NCBI GenBank assembly: GCA_965223165.1
Contig: CBDCVQ010000018.1
Location: 496,001-560,000 of the forward strand
Length of the DNA: 64,000 bases
Source of the DNA: JABDMH01 sp965223165
GTDB taxonomy: Bacteria; Bacteroidota; Bacteroidia; Chitinophagales; Saprospiraceae
Reading direction: 5' to 3'
The notes beneath the pieces were generated by a model that did no database searches, was not told the origin of the DNA, and saw nothing but the letters and a program-made list of their open reading frames with translations. Below, in pieces: positions 35,170-44,536 of the stretch (positions are counted from its first letter, which is position 1; every line of letters starts with the position of its first letter). Made by a program: the position numbers and the translations under genes.

Positions 35170-37602
35170 CTACTCCGTACGCAGCGAGTCCGCCGGGCTC
35201 ACTGTAGCCAGCCGAAATGCTTGGTAACTGAGGGTCACCACCACAAAGAAGACGAGTAGGAGCGCTGCCATCAGAAAGGTAAATCCCGAAATGGGCACAT
35301 GGTAGGCAAAGTTTTGCAACCACTTGTCCATGCTGTAATAGGATAGCGGTATACCCACCAAGAAGGCAATCCCCACAATCATCATAAACTCTCGTGAGAA
35401 GGAGAGCAGGATATGGCCGATGGACGCACCGAGTACTTTTCGAATACTCATCTCCTTTCGCCGTTGTTGGGCCGTGAAAGTCGCTAGTGCAAATAGCCCG
35501 ATACAGCACATGATGATGGCCACATAGGTGAAAATGTCAAACAGGAAGGCCGTGGCCGTGTCCGCTTCGTATTGCGCTTGAAGATCCTGATCCAAGAAAG
35601 AAAATGCAAAGGCATCGTCTGCCATTTGTGACCACTGCCGCTCGATCGAGGCAATCGTCCGGTCCAGGTCCTCCGACCGCACATTGACCACCAGGTTTGG
35701 AGGCGTCGACTGTGGAGGTGTATTGAAGATGACTAGGGGCCCTATTTCTGCGTGTAGCGATGAGAAATGGTAATCCTGCACCACGCCAACTACGGTAAGT
35801 ACGGGCACGTCTCCATTATTGCCCCCTCCGGCACTCCAAAAACGCTCTCCCACCGGTTCTTGCAGCCCAAGGGCATGTACCGCGGCTTCGTTAATGATGA
35901 TGGAAAGGGAGTCATTAAAATTTCGATCAAAGAAGCGTCCATCCACGAGGCTGAAATCGATCGCTGTCAAGAAATCATCGTCAAAATTGGCTGTATTGGC
36001 CCGTAAGTCACTGGCCTCGGGGTTGGCGGTCTTAAACACCCCGCTCCCCAGAAAATCACCGGGCAAACCATTGGCGCCACCCACCCCCAATACACCGGGG
36101 AGGGCCCTGACTTCATGCTTGAAACTCTCGTATTGATCGCCTAGTCGATTGGCCTGCCGGATGACCAGCACATCCTCCACATTAAATCCCAAATCCTTGT
36201 TTTTGAAGTAGTTCATCTGTTGGTGCACCAACACCGAACCCGAGATCATCACGGTGGAAATGATAAACTGCACGGTGGTCAGACCATTGCGTAGCCGGTG
36301 GCCCTGAGCGCTGCGGCTGAACGTCCCCTTGAGGATCTTAGCCGGCTTGTACGACGAAATGACCAGCGCCGGGTAAGCTCCCGACAGGACACTCACCAGG
36401 ACCACAAAAACTAGAAAAACGCCCAAATACAAAGGGCGCTGCAGGGGCTCCATCGATAGGGACGTACCCAGAAGGTCATTGAAGTATGGCATCATCAGAC
36501 CCGTAATGACCAAGGCAAAAAGTGCACTCAGACCGCAAACGACCAGCGCCTCAATCAAAAACTGGGTAATCAAGCTGCCCTTCCTACTGCCCACCACTTT
36601 TCGGATCCCTACCTCCCGGGCTCGTGCCGGTGCCCGGGCTACGGACAGATTGACGTAGTTGATCGTCGAAATGATCAGGATGATCAGCGCGATCAAACTC
36701 AGTAAGTAGACATACATGATGTCACTATTGGGCTCGACCTCGATCGTCACGTTGGACTGTAAATGTATGTCCGTTAAGGGCTGCAAGAAGTAGTCAAATC
36801 GATGACCGACATCGGCATAGTCAGCCCCCAACTGCCGCGCAATGGAGGCAGCACCATATTGGTCCACCGCCTGCGCAACCTTGGCCTCAAAGACGATCGG
36901 ATCCGTCCCAGGAGCCAACTTCACGTACGTGTAGACCCAGGGATTGATCCAGGCATTGGTCTCGATGGCATTTTCGAGATAATTGATCGCATGGATCGAT
37001 CCGATCAGATCAAAGCCGAAATGTGCATTTGAAGGCACGTCACGAATCACGCCGGACACTCGGTAGTCGGCCGTGTCACGATTGACACGTAAGGTTTCGT
37101 TGAGTACATCGGTTCGGCCAAAGTACTTTTGTGCCGTGGACTCCGTCAGCACCACCTTGTCCGCTGCGTCCAAGGCCGTCGCCGGATTGCCGTGCAAAAA
37201 GGGGTGCGAAAATACGTCAAAGAATGCCTCGTCACCATAGAGGAAGCGGGTTTCCGCATAGATCTCCTCACCCAGGCGCACATTTACCTCGTTGGCAAAA
37301 AACAAACGGTGCATACGCGTGATGGCACGCACCTCGGGATAGTTGTCTTCCAGGGCCGGCGCCAGGGTGATCGCCGAGGATGCAAAATCCCGTACGCGAT
37401 CCGGATAGACCCGATGCAAGGCCAAGCGATAGATAGAATCACTGTCCTCAAAAAATTTGTCGTAGGAAAGCTCATGGCGCACATAGAGTGCGATCAGCAG
37501 CACGCTGGCAATGCCCACCGACAAACCAAGCAGGTTGACCAGACCATAAACTTTGTTGCGCAGCAGGTGGCGAAGGGAAATCCGAAAGTGATGAAGCGAC
37601 AT
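35170..37602 (-). CDS. FtsX-like ABC-type permease (second copy)
   Basis: Start MSLHHFRISLRHLLRNK at 37602 (the frame is open 15 codons further upstream) gives 810 aa. The architecture equals that of the 29451-31826 protein: TM, MacB core, FtsX block AREVGIRKVVGSRKGSLI, second periplasmic domain and FtsX block EMSIRKVLGASIGHILL. It is transcribed toward the sulfatase gene. Overall identity to the first copy looks low outside the FtsX blocks, so the pair is probably not a recent duplication. No ATPase partner is adjacent. Confidence 0.92.
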   Translation of the reverse strand: MSLHHFRISLRHLLRNKVYGLVNLLGLSVGIASVLLIALYVRHELSYDKFFEDSDSIYRLALHRVYPDRVRDFASSAITLAPALEDNYPEVRAITRMHRLFFANEVNVRLGEEIYAETRFLYGDEAFFDVFSHPFLHGNPATALDAADKVVLTESTAQKYFGRTDVLNETLRVNRDTADYRVSGVIRDVPSNAHFGFDLIGSIHAINYLENAIETNAWINPWVYTYVKLAPGTDPIVFEAKVAQAVDQYGAASIARQLGADYADVGHRFDYFLQPLTDIHLQSNVTIEVEPNSDIMYVYLLSLIALIILIISTINYVNLSVARAPARAREVGIRKVVGSRKGSLITQFLIEALVVCGLSALFALVITGLMMPYFNDLLGTSLSMEPLQRPLYLGVFLVFVVLVSVLSGAYPALVISSYKPAKILKGTFSRSAQGHRLRNGLTTVQFIISTVMISGSVLVHQQMNYFKNKDLGFNVEDVLVIRQANRLGDQYESFKHEVRALPGVLGVGGANGLPGDFLGSGVFKTANPEASDLRANTANFDDDFLTAIDFSLVDGRFFDRNFNDSLSIIINEAAVHALGLQEPVGERFWSAGGGNNGDVPVLTVVGVVQDYHFSSLHAEIGPLVIFNTPPQSTPPNLVVNVRSEDLDRTIASIERQWSQMADDAFAFSFLDQDLQAQYEADTATAFLFDIFTYVAIIMCCIGLFALATFTAQQRRKEMSIRKVLGASIGHILLSFSREFMMIVGIAFLVGIPLSYYSMDKWLQNFAYHVPISGFTFLMAALLLVFFVVVTLSYQAFRLATVSPADSLRTE

Positions 37603-37767
37603 GTCCGCGAGGCTTATTTGAGCCAAATGATAAGGAAGATCCAACACCTGGCAAACTTGGATAGATTAGGGTAAAGAAGTGGTCGACCTATTGGGCACAA
37701 ATACTGTCGGAAGTCGGGCTGTCAAACTGAAATGCTGTCCACAACCTGCAGGCGTTCCATGGTAGGC

Positions 37768-37790
37768 TTTCGCATTAAATCTTCTTGTTC
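37768..37790 (+). repeat. Fragment of inverted-repeat element family 2
   Basis: TTTCGCATTAAATCTT at about 37769 is identical to the left arm of the complete family-2 element at 44537. It ends where the family-1 copy B begins, suggesting that one element inserted into, or next to, the other. Confidence 0.6.
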
Positions 37791-37794
37791 ATTA

Positions 37795-37983
37795 GGGCAG
37801 TCGCATTATCAGATTTTGCATTTATCTGTGTCAGGCGAGGACACCTGACACGGCCAGATTGTCTGTTGTTGAGTTATTCCAACGACAACAAGCCACGCAG
37901 CCCGGAGCAGGCGCGTCTGGCGTCCCCGCCAAACGCCATCGTTGGCTCGCTGTCACTCTAAAGCCTTGATCATGCGATTACCC
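37795..37983 (-). repeat. Miniature inverted-repeat element, family 1, copy B
   Basis: This copy lies in reverse orientation. Its two ends, GGGCAGTCGCATTATCA (37795-37811) and the complement of CCTTGATCATGCGATTACCC at the right, are imperfect inverted repeats of each other. Hairpin 2 is here perfect: GTGTCAGG...CCTGACAC at 37828-37851. Hairpin 1 lies at about 37914-37937. At 189 bp it is shorter than copy A, lacking the segment that A and C share after hairpin 2. It occupies most of the 37603-38013 intergenic space. Confidence 0.82.
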
Positions 37984-38013
37984 CGGAAAAAAGGGCCGGA
38001 GTCCAGCTAACCC

Positions 38014-39882
38014 TTAAGGGACAACATTGTCCATGCCGTTCAGGAAGTTGATGGCGTGGTTGGCCACCCGGACGACGTACTTATTCTTATCCCCCATGAC
38101 GCCTTGCAAGCTGGAGAGGGCCGGTCTTGCACGTTCCCCCATTTCGTCGAGAAACTGAGCGGCTGCCAGACGGACCCACTCGTCCGCATGTTGCAATCCA
38201 TCCTGCAAGGCCGGTAGGGCGGCTGGGGACTGGCCCACCAGGTCCAATGCACGTGCTGCGGCAAACCGTACGACTGCTACCTCGTCTTCCAGGGCCTTGA
38301 CTAGCGCCTTTTGATCTGGTTGCTGCTCAGCCAGATTGCCCAGGCTGATGGCCGCCCAATATCTGACCGCCGCGTTCTTGTGGCTTAGATTTCGGGTTAG
38401 GTCCCGCTGATCTAGCTGACCCAATGCCGTTCTGCGTATTTCTCCAACGGGGATCTGCTTTCGCCGCATGATGTCATAGATAGACATGCCATATTTCTGT
38501 TCCCAATCTCTCAAGATGGTCTCGGGGATCAGCCCCGTATCATAGATATCATCCGACCAACTGGCATGTACCCCTCTCAATTCTTCCAGCTTGCTCTTGT
38601 GCTGCGGCAACTCAGCCAGATTGACGAGCTCATCCGGATCTTCTTGACAGTCGAAGAGCATTTCAAAGGGTTTGGTTAGTGCCACGATGTGTTGACCCGC
38701 TACTGGCATCGTTCCATTGGCTTGGGCCGCTCGGATCGCCTGCATGATCGCTCCTTTTTCGGGGGTGTTCATATACTGGCAAAAGGGCTTATAGGGCTCA
38801 TAATGCACGATGTACTTGTATCGTTGATCTCGCACTGCGCGCTGCATGTCATACCGCTCGTCCATGCGGTCGCGACCCGCCATCACGTACGACCGTGGCG
38901 TCGTTAGATTTTGGCCAAGAAAAGCCCTGCCCTGCATGTGATCGGGGACCTCCACGCCTGCCAGGTGCAGGGCCGTCGGAGGCAAATCGATAAAGCTGAC
39001 CAGCTCTCGGGTCTGCGTACCCTGCTCGTGTGCCAGCAGTCTCTTATATTTCTCCGGCATACGTACGATCAACGGTACCCGAAGGCCGGAGTCAAACAGC
39101 CAGCGCTTGTGGCGAGGCACGCCCGCTCCATGGTCCGAATAGAAGATCACCACCGTGTTCTCGGCCAAGCCGTCTTGCTCTAGTTCCTCCAGGAGCGCCC
39201 CCACCTGTTGGTCCATGGCGGTGATGATATTATAGTATCGTGCCCATAACTCCTTCACATCGCCTGTGGCTGGGAAATACGGAGGAGGGGTCAGCTCATC
39301 CGGACTGCGCAACATGGAAGCCGGCAGATCGGCGACGGCCTCCTGGTAGCGATCAGCATTGTTCACCCGACTCTCGTGTGAGGTGGTATAGTTAAAAATG
39401 GAGAAGAAGGGCTGCGAGTCGTCGGGTCGATTTCTCCAATGTGCGGTACTGCTGCAATCGTCCCAAATCGCCTTGTGGTCGATGTCGAGATTATAGTCCG
39501 TCTTGACATTGTTGGTACAGTAGTAACCTCCTTTCCTGAGCATTTCGGGATAGGTTTGCACGCCTTCCGGCAGACGCCCGGAGCAGCGCATATGCTGGGT
39601 GCCTTGGGAAGAGGCATATAGACCCGTAATGATGCTGGATCGGGCTACCGCACAGACGGGAGCACTGGCAAACGCGTTGAGATACACCACGCCTTCTTGG
39701 GCCAGACGGTCCAGGTGAGGGGTCAGCGCACGCTCATCCCCGTAGCACCCCAAGTGAGGTGAAATATCCTCGCAGGTGATCCATAGTATATTGGGTCGGT
39801 CCGCCTGTGTGACAGGGTCTGGTGACTGGCAAGCCTGGACGACTATTAGACATGCGGTCAAGAAAGTGATTGATCGAAGCAC
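38014..39882 (-). CDS. Family S1 sulfatase with C-terminal HEAT-like repeats (lipoprotein)
   Basis: The 622-aa protein has a lipoprotein signal (IVVQAC), NILWITCEDISPHLGCYG (metal site with ED rather than DD) and the motif PVCAVARSSIITG with candidate formylglycine Cys77. Further landmarks are YSDHGAG and HKRWLFDSGLRVPLIV. From about residue 490 to 615, repeats of the type VRYWAAISLGNLAEQQ, VRFAAARALDLVGQ and VRLAAAQFLDEMG make a HEAT/PBS-lyase-like helical tail, probably for protein contacts. It is divergent from the metallo-hydrolase gene, about 95 bp away. Confidence 0.93.
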   Translation of the reverse strand: MLRSITFLTACLIVVQACQSPDPVTQADRPNILWITCEDISPHLGCYGDERALTPHLDRLAQEGVVYLNAFASAPVCAVARSSIITGLYASSQGTQHMRCSGRLPEGVQTYPEMLRKGGYYCTNNVKTDYNLDIDHKAIWDDCSSTAHWRNRPDDSQPFFSIFNYTTSHESRVNNADRYQEAVADLPASMLRSPDELTPPPYFPATGDVKELWARYYNIITAMDQQVGALLEELEQDGLAENTVVIFYSDHGAGVPRHKRWLFDSGLRVPLIVRMPEKYKRLLAHEQGTQTRELVSFIDLPPTALHLAGVEVPDHMQGRAFLGQNLTTPRSYVMAGRDRMDERYDMQRAVRDQRYKYIVHYEPYKPFCQYMNTPEKGAIMQAIRAAQANGTMPVAGQHIVALTKPFEMLFDCQEDPDELVNLAELPQHKSKLEELRGVHASWSDDIYDTGLIPETILRDWEQKYGMSIYDIMRRKQIPVGEIRRTALGQLDQRDLTRNLSHKNAAVRYWAAISLGNLAEQQPDQKALVKALEDEVAVVRFAAARALDLVGQSPAALPALQDGLQHADEWVRLAAAQFLDEMGERARPALSSLQGVMGDKNKYVVRVANHAINFLNGMDNVVP

Positions 39883-39977
39883 GGTGACATTAGCTTAGCT
39901 CGACCGAACATAACAAAAGTGTTTGGCACCTCAGATCCCGCCAAAGCTGTCCCGCCCAAAAAGTCTATTTTCAGCGC

Positions 39978-40874
39978 ATGATCCACACCATTGACTTGCA
40001 TTTTCAGGGGAGAACACATGCCATCGCTGCCTTCGTGGTGGAGAGTCAACAGGGCCCCATACTGATAGAGACCGGACCGCATTCCACCATCAAGCATCTC
40101 GATGCAGGCATTCGGACGTTGGGCTTCGATCCGATGAAAATCAAACATGTGCTGGTGACCCACATTCATCTGGATCATGCCGGGGCCGCCTGGGTCTTCG
40201 CAGAGCGCGGAGCCGACATCTATGTCCACCCCTTTGGCCTTCGGCACATGGTCGATCCTTCCCGTCTACTGGCCTCCGCCAACATGATATACGGAGACAA
40301 GATGGATGAGCTCTGGGGTACGCTGAAGCCCATCCCGGCCGATCAAATCCATGCGATGGAACATGGTCAAACATTGGCGATAGCGGAGCACCAATTTATA
40401 GCGCACCATACGCCCGGACATGCCAAGCATCACATTGCCTGGCAATTGGGCAAAGTCCTGTTTGCAGGAGATGTGGCTGGTGTTTGCATCAACGGAGGTC
40501 CCGTCATACCCCCGTGCCCACCCCCCGACATCAACATCGAGTTGTGGTTGACCTCGATCGAGCAACTCTTGGCCCTCTCCGAGGTAGACCGCTATTACTT
40601 GACACACTTTGGCGAAATTGGTCGGGTGGACGAGCACATGGACAAGCTCAAGAAGTCCTTGGCAGCCTACGCCAATGTCATTAAGCCGCACCATCAGGCA
40701 GGTCGCACCCTGGAGGAGGCACTTCCCTCCTTTAAGTCCTTTGTAAAAAACTATCTCGTCGAGCACGGGATGGCGGAAGCAGATGCACAGACCTATGAGG
40801 CTTCCAATCCATCGGACATGAGCGTAACAGGATTGATGCGGTACTGGCAGAAGAAATCAGCGGGTACCCTCTAG
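39978..40874 (+). CDS. Metallo-beta-lactamase-fold hydrolase
   Basis: The 298-aa cytoplasmic protein (no signal) has the dizinc motif THIHLDHAG, then HTPGHAKHH, FAGDVAG and THFGE, giving all usual ligands. It belongs to the large glyoxalase II-like group; the substrate is unknown. Its 3' end overlaps the convergent diheme peroxidase gene by 18 bp. Confidence 0.92.
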   Translation: MIHTIDLHFQGRTHAIAAFVVESQQGPILIETGPHSTIKHLDAGIRTLGFDPMKIKHVLVTHIHLDHAGAAWVFAERGADIYVHPFGLRHMVDPSRLLASANMIYGDKMDELWGTLKPIPADQIHAMEHGQTLAIAEHQFIAHHTPGHAKHHIAWQLGKVLFAGDVAGVCINGGPVIPPCPPPDINIELWLTSIEQLLALSEVDRYYLTHFGEIGRVDEHMDKLKKSLAAYANVIKPHHQAGRTLEEALPSFKSFVKNYLVEHGMAEADAQTYEASNPSDMSVTGLMRYWQKKSAGTL

Positions 40875-41855
40875 CAGGCTGCTATCGGTCAACGCGTGCA
40901 GAAACGCCAGCAACGCGGCTCGTTCATCCGTAGCCAGTTCAAAAGGTTGGATAAGGGCACTTTGCCGCTTGGTCGGCATACGACCCACCCGCTGATAGTG
41001 ATCTAGCACATCGTCGAGACCCGACAAGCTGCCATCATGCATATATGGATAGGTCACCACGACATTTCGCAGGCTCGGAACACGAAACTTGCCGATGTCT
41101 GACGTATCCTGTGTGATGAGCGCCCGACCGATATCCTCGTAGTCGGTGTACAGTCCATTGTTTTGGTACGAATGATCGGTCAGCAGCATACCGCTGTGGC
41201 AACCGGTGCAGTTGAGTCGCGGACTTTCAAAGAGCTGCAACCCCGCCAGCTGCTGATCACTGAGGGCAGAAGAATCCCCCTGCAGATAGCGATCATAGGG
41301 ACTATCACCCGAAAATAGTGTGCGAACAAAGGATGCCAGCGCCCGCGTCACCACATAGCCATCGGGATCACGTCCGTATGCCTGCCGGGATTGCCGGACA
41401 TATTCCCGATCGCCCTGTAAGCGCTCGGTCAGCTTGAGGATGGAGATACCCATCTCTTCTTCATCTTCGATGGGGACCAGCGCTTGCAAGTCCAAATTCT
41501 TGACCCCGCCGTCCTTGTTGACTTCTTGCAGATAAGCCACGTTAAAGATCGATGGGGTGTTGCGATGCCCCCGTCGCCCCTCGATGCCGGGCGAGATGAC
41601 ATGGTGGTCTGCCAGGGCCGCTTCGGCCAGATGACAAGTGGCACAGGAGATGGTGCTGTCCAGTGAGAGATTTGGATCAAAAAACATCTTCTCCCCCAGG
41701 GCGATGCGCTCACGTGTGAGCAGGTTGTCCGACGGATAGGTGACCGGCGGAAAGTGATCCGGCCGGCCATACTGATCAAGCGAAGGGCCGGAGCAACTGA
41801 TCCACACCAATGCCACCGCACAGCAGGATAGCGCAGTGACAGTGGATGGAGGCAT
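40857..41855 (-). CDS. Diheme cytochrome c peroxidase / MauG-MbnH-type enzyme (copy 1)
   Basis: The 332-aa exported protein has a lipoprotein-like N-terminus (LVWISCSG) and two c-heme sites, CATCH at 71-75 and CTGCH at 216-220. MauG/CcP landmarks include GEKMFFDPNLS, FRVPSLRNV and YMHDGSLSGLDDVLDHY. The usual FFWDGR-type segment is replaced by a Trp-free stretch (VNKDGGVKNLD). It starts at the ATG of a TAATG overlap with the upstream MbnP-like gene, so the two proteins are made together. In the MbnP/MbnH system the diheme enzyme oxidises a Trp of its partner; the same role is inferred here. Confidence 0.88.
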   Translation of the reverse strand: MPPSTVTALSCCAVALVWISCSGPSLDQYGRPDHFPPVTYPSDNLLTRERIALGEKMFFDPNLSLDSTISCATCHLAEAALADHHVISPGIEGRRGHRNTPSIFNVAYLQEVNKDGGVKNLDLQALVPIEDEEEMGISILKLTERLQGDREYVRQSRQAYGRDPDGYVVTRALASFVRTLFSGDSPYDRYLQGDSSALSDQQLAGLQLFESPRLNCTGCHSGMLLTDHSYQNNGLYTDYEDIGRALITQDTSDIGKFRVPSLRNVVVTYPYMHDGSLSGLDDVLDHYQRVGRMPTKRQSALIQPFELATDERAALLAFLHALTDSSLLEGTR

Positions 41856-42589
41856 TACTGCAGCGTGAAGGCTGCCTCCATGTTACTACTGATCCGCTCT
41901 GCGAGGGGTAGATCATTGCTGGTATGCGTGTCAATTTCAGTGCTCAGGTCCACACCTTCGAGCAATTGCGCGAGGTCAAGTGCGAAGGTGACGGTGTTAT
42001 CTCCGCCCTGGAGCTCTAGCCTGACAGGGCGATCAAAGCTCTTGAGAAATGGATCGGAACCGATGTGATAAGCGATGCCCGTATCCACGGCTCCATCACC
42101 ATCGGTATCCGCGTCACCATCGACCCGCAAGAACTTGTACCCTGTATTCCAATTCCAATGCATCGCGGGGTCTTGCAGACCCAATGGATCAGAAGTGGGT
42201 CGGCTGGTGAAGTCGGTCTCGGTCTGCGCATTGGTGGTCGGATCAACGCCAATAAAGAACTTGGCATGGATGATGTTGCTGATGTCCAGATCCTCGTTGA
42301 GGGTGGCCGCCGTATTGAGGCCAGCGAGGAGATATTGGTCGCTGAGGTCAATGATGGTTCCATTTTGCTGGGTCAACTGCAGTCCGCCGAGGTAGTAGTT
42401 GGCGGTGGAGAAAGTAACTGCCGTGCCTCCCACATTGTATAGTTGTCCAAACGCCAGGGCATCCTCACCGACCGTAAACTCGAAAGCAAAGGCCAAGCGG
42501 GCGCGCGAAGGTTCATCACTATCCTTTGAGCATCCCAACATCATTAGAGCAATCATTGTAGCGAGGGAGAGCAAGCGTCTTGTCTGCAT
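41855..42589 (-). CDS. MbnP-like copper-binding-type lipoprotein (copy 1)
   Basis: The 244-aa protein has a lipoprotein signal (ALMMLGC). The core shows the MbnP-family pattern: a beta-rich N-terminus (VTFSTANYYLGGLQL), then PAMHWNWNTGYKFLRVDGD, then a late segment VRLELQGGDNTVTFALDL with VDLSTEIDTHTSND. The HWxWxxGY block holds the conserved Trp residues. In methanotrophs MbnP binds copper using a kynurenine made from Trp by MbnH. A DGDADTDGDGAVDTG loop looks calcium-binding. Its stop overlaps the start of the diheme enzyme (TAATG), and the second MbnP-like gene ends 14 bp upstream. Confidence 0.85.
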   Translation of the reverse strand: MQTRRLLSLATMIALMMLGCSKDSDEPSRARLAFAFEFTVGEDALAFGQLYNVGGTAVTFSTANYYLGGLQLTQQNGTIIDLSDQYLLAGLNTAATLNEDLDISNIIHAKFFIGVDPTTNAQTETDFTSRPTSDPLGLQDPAMHWNWNTGYKFLRVDGDADTDGDGAVDTGIAYHIGSDPFLKSFDRPVRLELQGGDNTVTFALDLAQLLEGVDLSTEIDTHTSNDLPLAERISSNMEAAFTLQ

Positions 42590-42603
42590 TAGGCAAATAA
42601 TTT

Positions 42604-43350
42604 TTAGGTGGAAGGTCTAAGATGAATCGCGCTTTTCAAATTGTCTGAAAGTTCTTTGGCGGCGGGTAGCTGGCCCAAACTATGGATCTGGGGATTGGCA
42701 TCAATGTCATACACATTGTCCTGGCCAAAGAATGTCTTCAAATCGATTTCGATGGCAATGTCGGAGGGGCTTCCATCCACAGACATCATCACCTCTTGAC
42801 GTACATCATTGGAGCCCATGTGTAGCGCCAGGCCGGTCTCGGCATCCCCATCATCGTCCAGGTCCATCCAGCCCTCTACTTTGGCAAAAATGTAACTATC
42901 CCAGGCGACCCAATACTCTCCTGGGTTGGCCAGGGGATGACCGCTGCCGTGGTCAGCCGGCACGGTGCCGTTTTGTTCCTCTGTTAATCCGACATTAAAT
43001 GAAATCGCGTCGATCGAGGCGAGCTCAACACTTCTAGCTTTATAGAGAAAGCCCTTGGCAGCTGACGCCGCGTCGGCATGGCTAGCGGTGAGATTGACAA
43101 AATCCACCTCTGCCAGCTCCACGGACTCGGAGCCAGAAAAAACGCGCACGTCCGACAGATACATGCTAAACCTAGTGAATTGAATCTTGCGACCGTCCGG
43201 ATAGGTGTAATCCTGCAACATGACGAGCGGCTGTCCATCATAGACCAAATGCATAGAGACCCTGACATCCAAGCTATCATCCTTGCAGCCCGAGATCAAG
43301 AAGCCCATCACAACGACTACCAGGCAGATTTGGGTCACTATTTTCATCAT
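42604..43350 (-). CDS. MbnP-like lipoprotein (copy 2)
   Basis: Start MMKIVTQICLVVVV at 43350 was preferred because it gives a compact lipoprotein signal (GFLISGC); the frame opens 5 codons earlier. The pattern parallels copy 1: FTRFSMYLSDVRVF, GEYWVAWDSYIFAKVEGWMDLDDDGD and ALHMGSND. The Trp-rich block is YWVAWDSY instead of HWNWNTGY. It is the first gene of the minus-strand MbnP-MbnP-peroxidase operon, and its start is about 65 bp from the divergent second peroxidase. Sequence divergence between the two MbnP-like proteins is large, so they probably have different partners or ligands. Confidence 0.8.
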   Translation of the reverse strand: MMKIVTQICLVVVVMGFLISGCKDDSLDVRVSMHLVYDGQPLVMLQDYTYPDGRKIQFTRFSMYLSDVRVFSGSESVELAEVDFVNLTASHADAASAAKGFLYKARSVELASIDAISFNVGLTEEQNGTVPADHGSGHPLANPGEYWVAWDSYIFAKVEGWMDLDDDGDAETGLALHMGSNDVRQEVMMSVDGSPSDIAIEIDLKTFFGQDNVYDIDANPQIHSLGQLPAAKELSDNLKSAIHLRPST

Positions 43351-43415
43351 GCTATATAACGACAACCGCCGGGCGTTCGTATTGTTTTCATTTCAATAGT
43401 CGTTCTAATCATGTG

Positions 43416-44516
43416 ATGCGAAGGAAAAAGAGCTCTTCATGCTATTTAGGTTGCCTTCTCCTTGCGCTGCTCCTGGGTTGTGACAAAGATCCCGTTCCCG
43501 GCGACCTGATCGATGTCACATACGAGCCCGAATTCGTGACTTTGACCGGGCCCGAGGGATTTCCGGCGATGGACATACCCGCAGACAACCCCACCACCAA
43601 GCAGGGGATCGAGCTGGGTCGCAGGTTGTTCTACGATCCACTCCTGTCGGATGACTTTAGCATGTCCTGTGCCAGTTGCCACCGCCAGGAGGCCAGTTTC
43701 ACAGACAATCTGGCGACCAGTGCCGGCATCGATGGGGTCAATGGCCGACGCAGTTCTATGTCCCTGCTCAACATCGGCTTTGCTCGAAACGGCCTTTTTT
43801 GGGATGGCAGGAGTGCCACCTTGGAAGAGCAAGCGCTGTTGCCCGTCGAAGACACGATTGAGCTACACACGACCTGGGACAAGGTGGTGGACCGGCTGAT
43901 AGATCACGAGTCCTATCCGACTCTTTTTCGAGAAGCCTTTGGGATCGAAGATCGAGGAGAAATCACCAAGGAACTGGCAGTGAAGGCTATTGCTCAGTTT
44001 GAGCGCACGTTGATCAGCAGCGGTGATGCCCGGATAGACCGATTTTTCCGAGGAGAAATGACCTTGACGGACGAAGAATACCTGGGTTATGTCCTATTCT
44101 TCGACCTGGATCCCGACATCCCGGATGCTGAGTGCGGGCACTGCCATAATGCCCCCCTCTTTACCGTCCACCAATATTTCAATAATGGGATTGAAGACGC
44201 GGAAGGGCTGGACAACTTTCCCGATGCCGGTCGGGGTATGGTGACCGGAGATCGGATAGATAACGGTCGTTTTAGGACCGCCACCTTGCGCAACATTGCG
44301 TTGACTGCACCCTACATGCATGACGGCCGATTTCAGACACTGGAAGAGGTCATCGAGCACTACGATAGCGGTGGGCATTTTCAGGAAAACAAAGATCCAC
44401 TCCTGCGCCCCTTGCGCCTACTCCCACACGAAAAGGAGGCGCTGATCTCCTTCCTGCACACATTGACAGACAGTACTTTTGTCAAGGATCCCCGGTACAA
44501 GAGTCCCTTTGAATGA
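43416..44516 (+). CDS. Diheme cytochrome c peroxidase / MauG-MbnH-type enzyme (copy 2)
   Basis: The protein has about 366 aa from ATG 43416 (a GTG one codon earlier is also possible). It has a lipoprotein signal (LLALLLGC), heme sites CASCH (~85-89) and CGHCH (~240-244), and FARNGLFWDGRSATLEEQAL, the tryptophan-containing MauG/CcP segment missing from copy 1. FRTATLRNIALTAPYMHDG and HEKEALISFLHTL complete the family pattern. It is divergent to the MbnP-like copy 2. It probably modifies that protein or acts as a peroxidase. The gene is followed directly by a family-2 inverted-repeat element. Confidence 0.9.
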   Translation: MRRKKSSSCYLGCLLLALLLGCDKDPVPGDLIDVTYEPEFVTLTGPEGFPAMDIPADNPTTKQGIELGRRLFYDPLLSDDFSMSCASCHRQEASFTDNLATSAGIDGVNGRRSSMSLLNIGFARNGLFWDGRSATLEEQALLPVEDTIELHTTWDKVVDRLIDHESYPTLFREAFGIEDRGEITKELAVKAIAQFERTLISSGDARIDRFFRGEMTLTDEEYLGYVLFFDLDPDIPDAECGHCHNAPLFTVHQYFNNGIEDAEGLDNFPDAGRGMVTGDRIDNGRFRTATLRNIALTAPYMHDGRFQTLEEVIEHYDSGGHFQENKDPLLRPLRLLPHEKEALISFLHTLTDSTFVKDPRYKSPFE

Positions 44517-44536
44517 GCAGTTTGTAAGCGGCCATG

